Shown one piece after another: positions 44,401 to 56,287 of a stretch of DNA of 64,000 nt. The stretch lies in NCBI GenBank assembly GCA_963920635.1, contig OY987305.1, forward strand, positions 26,374,876 through 26,438,875. Reading direction: 5' to 3'. Position 1 is the stretch's first letter; every line of letters begins with the position of its first letter. Below the pieces are notes generated by a model, which ran no database searches, had not been told where the DNA came from, and saw only the letters and a program-made list of their open reading frames with translations. A program made the position numbers and the translations under genes. This DNA is from Pseudeuparius sepicola (Eukaryota; Arthropoda; Insecta; Coleoptera; Anthribidae).

Positions 44401-44660
44401 AACAACACCCCTGCACCCCCAGTCTGATGGTATGGTGGAACGGTTCAATAAGACTTTAGAAACATACCAGAAGATGGTAGTGAATCAGAAACAAAGTAAT
44501 TGGGACACATGCATACCACCTTTTCTATTGTCCTACTGTTCCGCTGTGCATGAAGCGACGGGAAAGTCTCCAGCCAAGATTATTTTCGGAGACGATCTAA
44601 GGCTCCCTATCGACATCATAACTGGCCGACCAGAAAATCCAGAATCTACTGATGATTACA
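41495..44660 (+). pseudogene. pol: Gypsy 3 Pol
   Basis: Protease DIVVDTGSSHTI near residue 18. Reverse transcriptase with RFFVDYRRLNDVTKD, STLDLKSGYWQVEV and YLDDVI. RNase H with FILDTDASNFGVGAVLSQ and RTDHASLKWL. Integrase with a His-His-Cys-Cys finger (VHEGVGGGHFG...CRRCEEC), first Asp in IAIDVAGPF, second Asp in HSDQGRNFES, Glu in GMVERFNKTLE. All catalytic residues are visible. The frame is open for 914 codons from 41495 to a TAG at 44237 that replaces a codon inside the integrase core, then continues in another segment to about 44660, where homology stops. The integrase C-terminus and 3' LTR are absent. Confidence 0.9.
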
Positions 44661-45445
44661 TGAGTCACCTGAGATTTCTTTTGCACTTCCAGACTATTTG
44701 GTTGGTTGACTTCAAATGCGGAGAAGAGAGGAAACACCATGGGCTTGTTTCAACTGCTGTTCTGAACCGTTTCAGAACTGGCTTGAACCAATCAAAACAC
44801 AAGAAAATAATTCCAGAACTAGGTATTTGGCGAATCAGTTAATCGATAGCTGGTTTGAGAATTGTTCAAAACTCTGTTGGAACAAACCTTATATGACACT
44901 GTAGTTCTTATACTTACACTGTCACGAACAGCCATTCAAGGTCAGCGTACCAGCTTTTCTCGTATGCTATGCTGGGAGTAATGCCACAATTAAGCCGAGG
45001 TAGGTAAATGCTTTGATGAGAATATTTGACAAATCGGTTGAATTGTTTTGATAAATATTACATTTAAAATATACATTACAGCAATGTGTAGGCATATACC
45101 TAAATTATTTTGTAATTAATTACTTTCTTGCTCTCCTTTGGTTTCCCCAATTCACGTATTCGAATTATTATTGTATTATCCTATTGTTGTCATGACGTGT
45201 AGGTAAAGCTAAATAAGCGGAACTTCAAACATTGCCTTATTGTAACTCTTGTGATTGTGCCAATGTTATATTTTTGACTTTTGTCATTACTAAAAAGAAA
45301 AAATTAATTTTAAGAACGTTAGTCACAGTTTAAGAAAGATTTTGCGCATTTTTAAGTTTTTAGTTGTCTAAATCCGAGGGTCTTAGAGATTTGGAATGAT
45401 GGGTTGTAACAAAGTATATCAACGCCTATCATAAGACAAAGTTCT
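44661..45445. other. 3' boundary of gypsy 3 and unassigned DNA
   Basis: No match to the 5' LTR was seen, so element 3 is truncated at about 44660. The rest shows no recognisable feature. Confidence 0.4.
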
Positions 45446-45595
45446 ATGCCAAATTCAACAGGAAAGGAAGAAATCGATAATAAGATTTCCTACCGTGAGG
45501 CAGTTGGAGCTCTCATGTATCTTTTATGGGACTACACTAAAAACTTTGATATGGTGGGTATGAGCGAAACCTGGCTCAATAAAAAAATACTATAA
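45446..45595 (+). pseudogene. Copia-like / LINE endonuclease chimeric relic
   Basis: One 49-codon frame joins two unrelated motifs. Its first half ends SYREAVGALMYLL, the box that follows the reverse transcriptase in copia-type polyproteins. Its second half has FDMVGMSETWLN, resembling the Thr/Ser-Glu-Thr-Trp-Leu box of LINE APE endonucleases. Each piece is too short for subfamily assignment. Confidence 0.5.
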
Positions 45596-46950
45596 TATGA
45601 AAATTTAGTAATCCCCAATTATGTAATGCAAAAGTAGTAGATAACATACTTTTTATGTCACATTCCCTCTATTTAGTTTACCATCGGATCAGCGGATCCG
45701 TAAACTGAAGTTAATAAGATTCGCATAGGGAGAAATGTCTGATAATAAAGAAAAATGAGATGCATTATTTATAAGGAGCAAGACTTTGTGCATAATATAG
45801 ATCCTTTTTCTAAGGAGAACTTATGGGTCCTCTAAGTGAAATTTGGTTTTGCAGTTATTTGCCTGCTTCGTCATTACCTTATTACCATTGGAAAATAGGA
45901 AAAAGGAGAATTTTGTCTCGAGGTTATGTCTTCTTTCTACAGTAATCATATTAAACACAATCTACGATACTGTCCAGACTCCTTGAATGCCCCTATGTGC
46001 TATCAGGCTGTGGATTTATATATACCTACCAAACAGTGGAGCTTTCGAGAATGTTTAGGTTAGGTTAGGTTAGGTTATATATTTATAAATTATGCCTCCT
46101 TGTTGTATATAATTATTATCTGCGTGTTCTCCATTGGGAAAAATCGGTCGTAGACGTATATTGCTATGTTATGTTTGAAATTGTAGGAGTATTTTACCTG
46201 GACACTGTGGACACAAAAAACGACAAACTTTGCAAAACTTTCAGTTATTAAGTGTTTTTAAGATGCTAGTTGAACGCAAATAAAAATCGTTAGTATCGTA
46301 CTGTCATGCTCGAAGATGTGCCTCAAAAATACATATCTAATATTATGAGAAAGTGTGATTTGATTTCTTCTTTTGAGTAGGTGGCTGTGAATTCATATTT
46401 GACATTGCCTTGGGATTCCAAACAACTTTTCTTAGTGCCATTCTAAAAATAAGGGTACTTTTTTCGCGAAAAACCCAATTAAAATTCAATGGATCTGTTT
46501 ACGCCACAAATAAATTTTAGAAAATATAAGGGTACTTTACTCCTGAGGAATTTTCATATTTTTCAACCTTCCCTGTATACGAATAGAGAAATTTCAAAAT
46601 TTTTACGGGTGGATTTTGAGTTTAAGCACAAGCACAAACTTTTATCAAGAAAATTTTTTTTTTTGAGAAAATTCAAATAAAGAAAATTCCCATTTGTGTC
46701 CAACTTTCTGGCAGACATTCTATATTTATAACGATAAAATAGGTACCACAGGCAATCAGTCTTATTATAATAAGTAATATGTTTTGGGTCTGATAGAATT
46801 TCCAGACTAAAAGGAATAAGGTAAATATTTCTTTAAAATAAAAAATGTTTTGAAATATAAAAAAATAAAAACAAAACCTACAAGTAAAACATAAAACATC
46901 ACTTACACGCGTTATGTGAATCCCTTACCCTTATGAAATTTGCGCCCTAC
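45596..46950. other. Intergenic DNA with TTAGG array
   Basis: Contains the short TTAGG array at 46055-46077 and, at about 46420-46580, a segment similar to the palindrome arm near 10690-10830. No gene supported. Confidence 0.4.
46055..46077 (+). repeat. Interstitial TTAGG array
   Basis: Four TTAGG units plus TTA in tandem. TTAGG is the ancestral insect telomere repeat. An array this short inside a chromosome may be a repaired break or chance. Confidence 0.6.
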
Positions 46951-48198
46951 AAGCGTCACGCCGCGCTGCGCAGTTGCCACAGAGCAAAGACCAGAATAGA
47001 GGTAGTGCCGACTGCCGACGGCCGACCGACGCCGACGGGATGCGGGTTCATATAAATATTATTGATATCAATATGGTGTTGTGGCATTGTTGACGATATT
47101 CTTTTTGACGGCGAATGCAAGTACTGTAGAGACTTACTAACTTTTTTCTGAAAAATATTTTTTCGCAAAGGAAGGGCGGCCTGTGGCCGCCTCTGGATTT
47201 GGCCGCCCGTCTGCGACGCAGACCTCTGCTGCCGGGTCAGCTCGCCCCTGGATAGCAATTATTAATTCGTATCGACAAAAGAAAACTAAAAATTGTTGTT
47301 CGATACAAATTTGAAATCCAATTACCTTAAAATAAGAACCTTAGAAATATGAGTTTTAGAAAACGAAACCACACAGTACCTACAGTCATTTGAAATATCT
47401 TTTCATGCTGTGAAGCTTGCAATGTGGAGAATAATTTTTGAAACTACAATTACCTTTGAAAAGAAAATTTCAAAGTTTGCGTAGTTGGTATGCTAACGCA
47501 GGAACCAGTCACCTCAATTGGTGGCTTGGGTGTTGCACTGAAGGTTGACCTTTTATTATTAAAAAATATCATGAATCATGGGACGAGAGTTGCCCAGGTT
47601 ACCACTAACAAATTTAGTTGTAACCAAACAAAAAATGACCGAGAGAAGGAGTACAATATAAGTAATTCGATCATTTTCTCTTCAAATTTAACTAAAAAAA
47701 AACAATACATTCTCATACGTATTTCTACTTTACTTTAGATCAACCCGTCGACTGGGGAAAATGGGCCTCTAGCCCCTGTTTAGGCCCAGCAGCCTCCATC
47801 ACCCGCCCCCAACCCCAACCTGTCCCGATTGAGATCGGGCAGGGCTCTTACGAAGAGCCGAGAGCAAGGAACCCGCCAAGGGGGCGGGAGACCCGACGGT
47901 GGTGGGATCCAGAAGAGGGCCGGGGACCCGAGGGGGATGGGTTACAAATAGAAGGTATTAGTTTATGCACTAATTTTTATCGAATTTATTTGCAATTACA
48001 ATTTGTTTATAGATCCAATGGTCTGGAGGCAGGCACAATGTTAAAGGCCCGGCAAATAATAGTCAATCGATACAATTATAATAAGTAATTCATTATAATT
48101 ATATTGAGTAACTATTATTTGCGGCTTGCTTTTATTAATATTTTTTTATTTATTTGTACTTTTTATTAATAAAATTTCTTATTCGTTATACAATTTAA
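46951..48198. other. GC-rich islands, no supported gene
   Basis: Two G+C-rich islands: 46955-47260, ending in CAGCTCGCCCCTG (a hAT-like terminus; partner end not found), and 47750-47950, with GATTGAGATCGGGCAGGG and many C/G runs able to fold into hairpins. Frames across them have no recognisable domain. The second may be a leader or 3' region of a retroelement. Confidence 0.3.
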
Positions 48199-48490
48199 TA
48201 ATAATAATAATAATAATTCTCACCCTCACAATACTCCAAACTAAGAGTACCCCAGAAGCAACCACATGCTTGTGCGGGGGAGGGGGGCAATTACTATTAT
48301 TTTGTCTTCGTTGCCATTTGCGGCTAGGGCCGACTTTTTCTACTACGGAAAACCCTAGAAAACCGTAGTAATCCCAGTGAGTGTAGGACAATAAATTAGT
48401 AAATCACACGGATAAAGCCTATTTAGGAGCAATACCGTGAACTCACATTTGTCCAGCGCTCTTGGCCATAGCGGTGTTTTGTTTTATGTA
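48199..48490 (-). mobile_element. Non-LTR retrotransposon 3' end
   Basis: Longest copy of the tail family. It starts at an ATA run, reads TTCTCACCCTCACAATACTCC and continues through TACGGAAAACCCTAGAAAACC and GTGAACTCACATTTGTCCAGC to about 48490. It shows that the blocks seen separately at 1118-1645 and 1560-2445 are contiguous parts of one element. Confidence 0.65.
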
Positions 48491-49338
48491 AATAAAAAAT
48501 GAGTGCAATTCCAAGCAAGCGACTCTAAAATAATGCAATGTGTTCGCGAAAGTACAAAAAAAGGCACATCCATTGAATTCATTAAATTTATAAGCCCCTC
48601 ATATTCACATAAAATTTCTACTTTCGTTAAAAATATCACAGTAAAGCTATGTTATTACTCTTAAAATAATATATAAATCAATTTCGTTGTATTTTGTTTT
48701 TGTAATACTTTGATATTTCACAAATACATTTTTCTTTTAATCAACAAACTCTAAGCGTATAGCCAATTCAACAATAATAGATTAAAAAATATCTTTCTTC
48801 CTGTAGCATTGCAGAGTCACTTATTTTAATGTGCTTTTTTCCAATAAACTTACATCTAAAAAAATACCAAGGTTTAGGTAGGTATAGTATTTTTAAAGTC
48901 ACTTGAAATAGCATAAAAAAACTCTAATTGCATAAAAAACTCAATATAGGACATAAGCGTCACGCAGTTTTTGAAAGATATACATATTCTAAAAGCAACA
49001 TAATATTTCACTTTTAAGGGTTTTTTAAGGTTATCGTCAAACAAAACGTAAAGGTTAATGCACCATACAATATTGTCAAAAGGTTTCTAAAAAGCCACAT
49101 CGATTTACGCAAGTATATCCTAAAATCTGTGAAATTATCGCACGCCTATCCACCGCATTTCGCTGTTCAAGTGGCCGGCCGTCGAACAGTGTAGCCCATG
49201 CAAGTATTGGTGATATATTATATTAGGCGAGCATGCAGTCAATTGTTTTTACTACAATATCTATCGTCTCTGTCTCCTTCATCTCCTTTTACTGATAATA
49301 CCAGGTGCGGTCTAATATGGTTAAAAAAGTGTTTTGAC
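48491..49338. other. Intergenic stretch
   Basis: AT-rich, nothing recognised. Confidence 0.35.
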
Positions 49339-49445
49339 CATAGGCGTAGCTAGCCTTTTTTCTCCGGGGGGGCTTAAGCCCCTGAAGGAGATTCAGTAAC
49401 CCGCAAAAGCGCCGGAGCGCCGCATATAAAACACTTTGGTGTATA

Positions 49446-50330
49446 CAGGGTGTCCCAGCGGAAACGTAACAGGCTATATAACGGCCGGGAAAATTTTTTC
49501 TTGGAAAAACGCAAAAATAGGTCAATTTTGTTTGGCAGGGGGACATCTTTTGGCATAAAATTGATAGATCTATCTGCAACCCCCTGAGCAGAGGTTGAAC
49601 CCCTTCAAAAAATTAAAATAGGAAGGGGGTTCATGTCGCACATTTTTGGAACGTCTCTGAATTCTCTATACACCTGCATCAGATTTTCGAAAATCGATCG
49701 ACTTTTGAATAAGATACACCGAGTAAAATGCAAAACATTTATTTTCAATTACTGCCTGGTATTGTTAAACAATTAAGCCAAAAGTGATGGTCGGGGGCCG
49801 TAAGTTATAGAAAGCATGTTCAGCAACATTACTTTGACGAAAATTTCATAAACGGGAGGAAATTGAAACTTCATTGTAATAAATGCTCACATGTTGGCCA
49901 TTCACTTCCATGAAATAATAAAGATTTTGTTCAAAACGCTGTCGAACATTGGGCAACATTTCAGGGGTGATTTGTCGACATTCGTTTATAATACGGAGAC
50001 GTAGATCTTCTATTGTTTAACAATACCAGGCAATAACTGAAAATGAATGTTTTGCATTTTACACGTTGTAAAGTCGGTCGATTTTCGAAAACCTGATGCA
50101 GGTGTATAGAGAATTGAGAGACGTTTCCAAGGGTGTGCAACATGAACCCCCTTCCCATTTAAATTTTTTGAAGGGGTTTAACCCCTGCTCAGGGGGTTGC
50201 AGATAGATCTATCAATTTTATGCCAAGAGATGTCCCCCTGCCAAACAAAATTGACTTATTTTTGCGTTTTTCCAAGAAAAAAATTTCCCGGCCGTTATAG
50301 AGCCTGTTACGTTTCCGCTGGAACACCCTG
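49446..50330 (-). mobile_element. Mariner-like remnant with long inverted repeats
   Basis: 885 bases flanked by TA. It starts CAGGGTGTCCCAGCGG and ends with the mirror, and the inverted repeats run about 340 bases. The centre keeps the last part of a transposase on the minus strand (49846-50019). Confidence 0.8.
49846..50019 (-). pseudogene. Mariner-like transposase C-terminal fragment
   Basis: Minus-strand frame EDLRLRIINECRQITPEML, NVRQRFEQNLYYFMEVNG ending in a stop. This is the typical C-terminal tail (LR.RI..AC..ITP.ML.NVR..F..RL...) of Tc3/mariner-type transposases common in insects. The DDE core is lost. Confidence 0.75.
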
Positions 50331-50647
50331 TATGTGTTTACCTAACTCACTATGAAAGGACTCAAATTTCCGTTTAAAAATAAAAGTAAGCCATGATTTT
50401 GTCGAATATGCGTCACCGTTTACGTCACAGCACCTGCGCGCGGGCATACCGTTTTCTGTGTATCGTGGGTTATTGCTCGGATGAATGAATAGTCAATTGT
50501 CAATTAAATAGGTAGGTACTTATTTGTAAATGAACTTACTGAACTAAATGAAGAAAATTAAAGTACTTACACAAACTATACTAGAGCTTATTTACTTCTT
50601 AATCGGCACAACGTTATTAATTTAAGTACACACAACTTTACTACATA

Positions 50648-51120
50648 CAGGGTGAGTTTTTTTCGATGCACACTATGGGGATCTCGGAAACTAGCAGAAC
50701 TAGAACAAAGGTTAAATGAGGAAAGAATTGCAGTTTTGAATGCTCAAAAAATGGCCGATTTTATAAGGCCACAGCCAACTATGATTTACATTTAAAAAAA
50801 ACACAAGTTTATGTCATATCTAAAAAATCACAAACAACATAAAAAATTGGATTAGATTAACTTATTAAGCCCAAAGTTATCTACAATTTTTGTCTGTACA
50901 GTTTTTTTGTATAATCAGAAATAACGGAGCTACAGAGATCTGACGAAATAGCAAAAAATCACTCTTTTCAAAATATCTAGTGAGCCATGAACTTTTTTAA
51001 AAATCCAAAAGAGGCATTAGATTCAGCATTCAAAACTGCAATTCTTTCCCCATTTAACCTTTGTTCTAGCTCTGCTTGTTTCCGAGATCCCCATAGTGGG
51101 CATCGAAAAAACTCACCCTG
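50648..51120. mobile_element. TA-flanked MITE
   Basis: 473 bases, ends CAGGGTGAGTTTTTT and AACTCACCCTG, TA on both sides, inverted repeats of about 130 bases including ATGGGGATCTCGGAAAC. A relic of the same family is near 4374. Confidence 0.8.
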
Positions 51121-51826
51121 TATACTGATACTGCATATAAAAATATAGATGTACATTGGCGTCTTCGCAGTATTACATATCAATCACAGTAAGCAGTCAC
51201 GTCCAGCCGTCCAGGTTCGCAGTGATGCCAGGGACTCTTTAAAGTAAGGGGACCCAGCATTATACTTTCCAAAGTGAGGCCTATTCTTTCCACATTCTAA
51301 TGGTATCAGTGATGCCAAATATGCAATTTTATTGGAGAATCTGTTAATAAAACAGGTACTTTGATTGTTAGTAAAAATTAATAATGGTTTCCATGAAACA
51401 AATTTATTGTATAGTTGAAATTCTTCAATTGTCACATCTGAGTATCTGGAAGTTAGAAAACTTAAAAATTGTGAATTATGATGGGAAATTTTTTCCCTTT
51501 TTTAGAATCTATGGCACTATCTTATCACATAAAACCTGATGGCAATTGGACACACTGACATAACATAACCTTGTACCAGCCCACTTATGTGGTCTCCTTG
51601 GAGTCTACAGAAAACAAACTTCCCCTTTAGTCAGTGTCTATTACTATACGCACTAACACGAACACGCAACAAGATTAAATCAGCTTAGTTAAGGTTTTTA
51701 ATGTAAACCTATAATGTCAAAAAAATTATAAAATAAACGCTAGAATTTGTCAGGGGGGGCTATTTTTATACCAGGGGGGGGCTTAGCCCCCCCCAGCCCC
51801 CCCTTAGCTACGCCAATGGTTTTGAC

Positions 51827-52850
51827 TCGTATTTCATTGCAGGAAGAGCCTGTTCTCGAGCGACCCTGGTAAAATATAAATGAACTCGCTTGGAACACAG
51901 TGATATACGAGGCGCGATCTATTTCATAGCTTTTACCACGCTCTGCTACTGGTAAAAATACCAGACTTATCAGCCGAAATCACCCGTATAAAATTCACAG
52001 GTTTTTATGCTGTTCCAAGTGACTTCAGAAATACTATACTTCACATATTGATTTGCAAATTATATACCTCAATTAATATAACTCTTGTGGACAGTGCAAA
52101 ATTTGCACTTTATTCAGAAGTTTACGCCGATTCCAATATCTGTATACGGAACAATCCTACCATTTATATTACCAATTTCACACACCTACTTCTTTCTTAA
52201 AAATAGGATATCTATAAAACACACACACCTTTTACTTTCAAAAATAAAAATATTTTATTTTCAGGCTTTAATACGCACGTGAAAGGTAAAAAAACACAAA
52301 AATTTCCACGGTCTACTTAATTTTCGGAAAAATTCTACTACTAGGTATAGTTGGCATCAGATGTAAAGCCATTTTCTTGAGACATTTTGGATAACAATAG
52401 ATTTTCAGAGTTCGGTTTCAACTCATTTCCGTACCTACCTTTTTATTTGCAAAGATAAAAAAGTCGAATATATAAGCTTACTTCATGGTGACTAACTGTA
52501 GTTTTTACATAACAATTTTTTTTCTCAGATCACACAATCGTCGAGAAAATATATTATGCAGCACGTAAAAGGAAAAAAATACTTTAAAAGACACTCGATT
52601 TGGGGTTGTCGCGCTTGCCCAGACTCAAATCCTACAAATCTGCGATGGAATATGTTCGGAAAAGGTAAGAAAACGACATATAAAAAAACGCCTACTTTAT
52701 TTTAGAAAAAAACACTTAAAACTTTTTATTTTCAGAGATAGAAAAATCGGAAAATTGCGGTCTCACTTTCTCGAAACTACCTCTATATTTTACCAGAAAA
52801 GATTTTGCCTCGGCTTACTGGATTTTCGAGAAAATGCGGGCAACTTTTTC
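51827..52850. other. Intergenic stretch
   Basis: AT-rich. A short inverted pair TGGTAAAA/TTTTACCA occurs near 51868-51960. No gene recognised. Confidence 0.35.
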
Positions 52851-52854
52851 GTTT

Positions 52855-53345
52855 TCAAAGAGAGAAACTTGTTTTTTTTCTTTCGTGGGTGTAGAAAGTA
52901 AAAAAAAATTTTCCCATCCGCCTTCATTACTTAGAAAAAAATAATTCTGGCAAATGTGAAGAGCGAAACGAGGAGCAGTGGCCGGCAGAGCTTTTCAACT
53001 AGAAGGATTGTCCGAGCGCAAAACGCTCGGACTCGCGCCTTTCCTGAGAAATTTTCCCCCCATACTTCATTTTAGAGAAAACGCTGAAAACTATTATTTT
53101 AGGACAGAAAAAATCGAAAAAGTCTACACTCAATTTCATGAAACACCCTGTATATTTTACATGAAAAAAAAAATACTAATGTCTAATGAATTTTTCAGAA
53201 AAATCGTGCCAAATTTTAGTTTTCAAAGATAGAAACTTCCTCCTATTAATACAAAGTTACATGAAAAAAATTTCCTAGCCGCCTTGCTTACTTATAAGAA
53301 AAACATTTTTCGCAAATGTGACGAGTGAAGTGCAGAGACCGTCAA
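52855..53345. repeat. Imperfect tandem duplication
   Basis: The block TTTTCAAAGA-(T)AGAAACTT..., AAAAAAATTT(C)CC, GCCGCCTT..TTACTTA and CGCAAATGTGA(A/C)GAG at about 52855-52975 recurs at about 53215-53335, a unit of about 360 bases in two diverged copies. TTACATGAAA-type satellite-like sequence lies between. No gene seen. Confidence 0.5.
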
Positions 53346-54048
53346 CTACAACAATTGGTTCCTTCGGAGATGTACTAAAATTTTTTACAATTCCAAAAAT
53401 TTCATCCATTTTACGGTAAAAACATTGCACAATCCTTTACAATGTTTTTCCACTTTACAATTTTAAATATTAGAAGTTACAATTTTCTTGCAAAAACATT
53501 TGATAATTTAGAAATGTGTGACTTTCTTAAAACATATAATATCCGTTTCATCCAACATACAGATGCAAAAATTAAATGAATGCAGTAAATTTTAAATCGG
53601 GTGAAAATGGAAAATGGACTTATTTTGGTCCATGATAATTTTTCAGCTTTCAATTCTCGTCTAAAAACATTGTAAATGCCGTTAGGTACCTTTAAAAAAC
53701 ATGTGATTTTTCCATGCAAAAATATTGTAAGTAGCATTACCTACAATGTTTTTACAGTCGAACTAAACTAAACCCAAAATTGCAAGTGCCTTTAAATTAT
53801 AAAAAGTATTGGAATTGTAATTAACTTTACTGTGTTCTTACCGCCGAAAACGTCCATTTTGTCAGATACAATGGAATGACACTCATTCCATCAAAAATTT
53901 TAGGGAAATTATATATTTTTATATTTTTGTCCAAAATATCATGTAACTAGACCCCCAGAAATGGTAAAAGTGGAAATCTCAAAAATGTCACTTACAATGT
54001 TCTTGCATGCGTGTATCGATATGCTCATTTATATTTAATACAGCAGCA
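53346..54048. other. 3' flank of KLF gene, repeat-derived
   Basis: Contains many (A)AAAACATT(G)TA variants. The segment 53590-53770 resembles 8440-8640 inside the hAT element of the palindrome (shared blocks ACATTGTAAATGC and ATGTGATT.TTCCA.GCAAAAATATT). Part of it may be 3' UTR of the gene on the minus strand. Confidence 0.4.
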
Positions 54049-55089
54049 TTATAAATATTCATTATAAATATTAATGACATTAAAATTGTCCTTTTTTACA
54101 TTATTGTCACATCTTTTCAACAAAGATGAATTTCTCTTTCTGATATAGTAACTGCCGTACTGCGCCATCTTCTTTTTGTGTATCTTCCTGTGCTTGGAAA
54201 GATGATCCGACCTAGCGAATGCTTTTTCACACAAGTCGCACTTATACGGCTTCACTCCAGAGTGTGACCTCTTGTGCCTTGCTAATTCGTCTGATCTAGA
54301 AAACCTCCACGTGCAGTTTTGCCAGTTACAAATAAATGGCTTTTCACCAGAATGCCTTCGTAGATGAGCTTTAAGATGTGAAGACTTAGCGTAAACTTTA
54401 CCACAATTTAATATTGGACACGTAAAAAATTTGTCTTCATCTTTATTTTGTTGAGCGTAGTCGTGTGCCAAAAGTGTAGACTTTTTTATATTATTGAAAT
54501 CTTCTATTATACATTTTGCTTTTCTCTGGTATTGGGAACATGTACTCTCGTAAAGGAGGTTCCTTCGCCTTCTGTTTTTCTCGTCACTCATATGAGGAAA
54601 CATGCTCATGAAATCCCGCGATTCATTTACAGAGCTTTGCTGGTTTGAAACACCATCAATGGAAAGGTCGCTGTTTGAGAACATTTCAGTGCAATTCTCG
54701 GAGATGTCTGGGGTTATATCATTTGTCGCGAAATTGAAAAGGGGAGAACTTTCACTCATATTAGAATCAAAATTAAGGTCTACCCCGAGAACGGAAATGG
54801 CACTATTTTCACTATGGCTGTCCGCGTTCAAGAGACTGTCCACATCCAAAAAAGAATCTCCGGTAAGTTGCGTTGCAGGATCGTCGTTATCCAAGAGGCC
54901 TTTGATTATGGAGTCCAAAAAGTCAACAAACTCGTTATTGTTAGTTGAACCGAGTACCGAATTGGCACTGTTTGGAGAATCTGAAGACCCTTTTTCATCA
55001 ACTGATGTGAAGTCGAAAATTGAGTAGTAGTAGTCCGGCATTGCTAGTGATTCTTCGCATGGAAAATCCATTATATCCACAGGGGGCAT
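54049..55089 (-). CDS. Krueppel-like zinc-finger transcription factor
   Basis: About 346 residues from [14 protein letters not shown] to the stop at 54049. Residues 1-200 are acidic and Ser/Asp/Asn rich, as in activation or repression domains. Three tandem C2H2 fingers near the C-terminus: Cys-x4-Cys with [12 protein letters not shown], Cys-x4-Cys with [12 protein letters not shown], and Cys-x2-Cys with [12 protein letters not shown], joined by Gly-Glu/Val-Lys-Pro linkers. This spacing and these helix residues define the KLF/Sp family, which binds GC/CACCC boxes in the nucleus. It looks closest to KLF10/11-like (cabut-type) proteins, but that is not certain. A TTAATATTTTAG acceptor lies just upstream of this ATG (about 55101), so 31 extra codons that extend the frame to 55179 are probably intron and this region is the last exon. 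Confidence 0.85.
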   Translation of the reverse strand: MPPVDIMDFPCEESLAMPDYYYSIFDFTSVDEKGSSDSPNSANSVLGSTNNNEFVDFLDSIIKGLLDNDDPATQLTGDSFLDVDSLLNADSHSENSAISVLGVDLNFDSNMSESSPLFNFATNDITPDISENCTEMFSNSDLSIDGVSNQQSSVNESRDFMSMFPHMSDEKNRRRRNLLYESTCSQYQRKAKCIIEDFNNIKKSTLLAHDYAQQNKDEDKFFTCPILNCGKVYAKSSHLKAHLRRHSGEKPFICNWQNCTWRFSRSDELARHKRSHSGVKPYKCDLCEKAFARSDHLSKHRKIHKKKMAQYGSYYIRKRNSSLLKRCDNNVKKDNFNVINIYNEYL

Positions 55090-55200
55090 ATTCGTAAGTC
55101 CTAAAATATTAAAATATTCGTTAAAATGTATACTAACACAAATTATCTCCGCATGTTTATTTTTGTGGCTGATTATCAAGTACGGACCGTGCCATCTATA

Positions 55201-55854
55201 CAGCGTGATCAGTTAAGCGCGGCCCTCGGCCATTTCTTGGGAACTATGCAAGTTAGAAAGATGCGGTAAAAAAATTGTTAATAAATGTGACCCAAATAAT
55301 TACAATGAAAATGTTTTCAAGTTCCTTCGTATGCCGCCAGGGGGCGAATTCACCATTTGAAATTTTTTAGAAAATCGAACAAATATGGATATTATCTGAA
55401 TGGCGCCCCCTAGCATTGAACATACTTATTAATTTGTCTATGTCAAAAGGGCGGTAAATTCTCCTTAAAACACTCTTTAATATGAGCTATAGTTTGCTGA
55501 ATTCGGTTTAGGCATATTCGAGATATGACGTCTTGAATTTTTAACACCGCTTTCCTTCGTAGCGCTGTTGCCGTAGCAACCACGAAAAAATTGTTTTAAC
55601 AAAAATTGTAGATAATTTTAGGGAGGTTCTAAAATACTATTTCAGATCCAGATAAGGTAGGCGATTTGTGGAGAAAAAGACAGTTTTATACAACAACATG
55701 GTAAATTCGCCCCCTGGCGGCAAACGAAGGAACTTGAAACCATTTTCATTGAAATTATTTGGGTCATTTTTATTAACAATTTTTTTACCGCATCTTTGTA
55801 GCTTGCATAGTTCCCGAGAAATGGCCGAGGGACGCCCTTATAACTGATCACGCT
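55201..55854. mobile_element. TA-flanked MITE upstream of KLF exon
   Basis: 654 bases, ends CAGCGTGATCAGTTA and TAACTGATCACGCTG, TA on both sides, inverted repeats of at least 160 bases with GCCGCCAGGGGGCGAATT blocks. It lies about 110 bases upstream of the KLF exon, probably in its intron. Confidence 0.8.
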
Positions 55855-55955
55855 GTATAAATGGAGGACGCCGTAAAGAAGGTAAATAAAATTGGAGATG
55901 GAAAAACTTAAATTTCCTGTAGTATTTACGGCTAAAGCCATTTTATTATACATGG

Positions 55956-56287
55956 GTTCACTTTTATCTTGTACACTATGCGAATCTTTGAAACCGTTAG
56001 AGCTACAGGGTCGGTTAAATTAGGAAAAAGTTACGCTTTTTTATGAGCTTCATGGATCTGAAAATAAATTTGAACTAGCTCACGCTGTTTCTGAAATATC
56101 GTGAAAAAACTGAGAACTGCCGATTTCGAAAATATCTTATATATTTTTTATTAAACAACGAAACATTACGAAATTTGGTACATGCCTTTCTACTGACTGC
56201 ATCAAAATTTTTCTAGGAGTAATAAATTTTGAGTTACAGGTAGTAACGGTTTCAAAGATCCCTATAGTGTACAAGATAAAAGTAAAC
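55956..56287. mobile_element. MITE
   Basis: About 330 bases with TTCACTTTTATCTTGTACAC and its mirror GTGTACAAGATAAAAGTAAAC at the ends. The inner GATC..TTTGAAACCGTTA is also mirrored. The target duplication was not resolved. Confidence 0.65.

Larger units (their letters stand above)
49339..51818. mobile_element. hAT element carrying two later insertions
   Basis: The ends CATAGGCGTAGCTA and TAGCTACGCCAATG are followed inward by G-rich (CCGGGGGGGCTTA-like) runs. The exact 8-base duplication GTTTTGAC flanks it (49331-49338, 51819-51826). A mariner-like remnant (49446-50330) and a MITE (50648-51120) have inserted inside. A minus-strand frame at 51184-51435 with VSWKPLLIF and RFSNKIAYLASLIPL could be part of its transposase, but I cannot confirm a hAT motif. 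Confidence 0.8.

Noticed and set aside
55090..55179. N-terminal extension of the KLF protein to the upstream ATG
   Set aside because: A pyrimidine-rich acceptor ending in AG sits between the two ATGs, so the extra codons most likely are intron.
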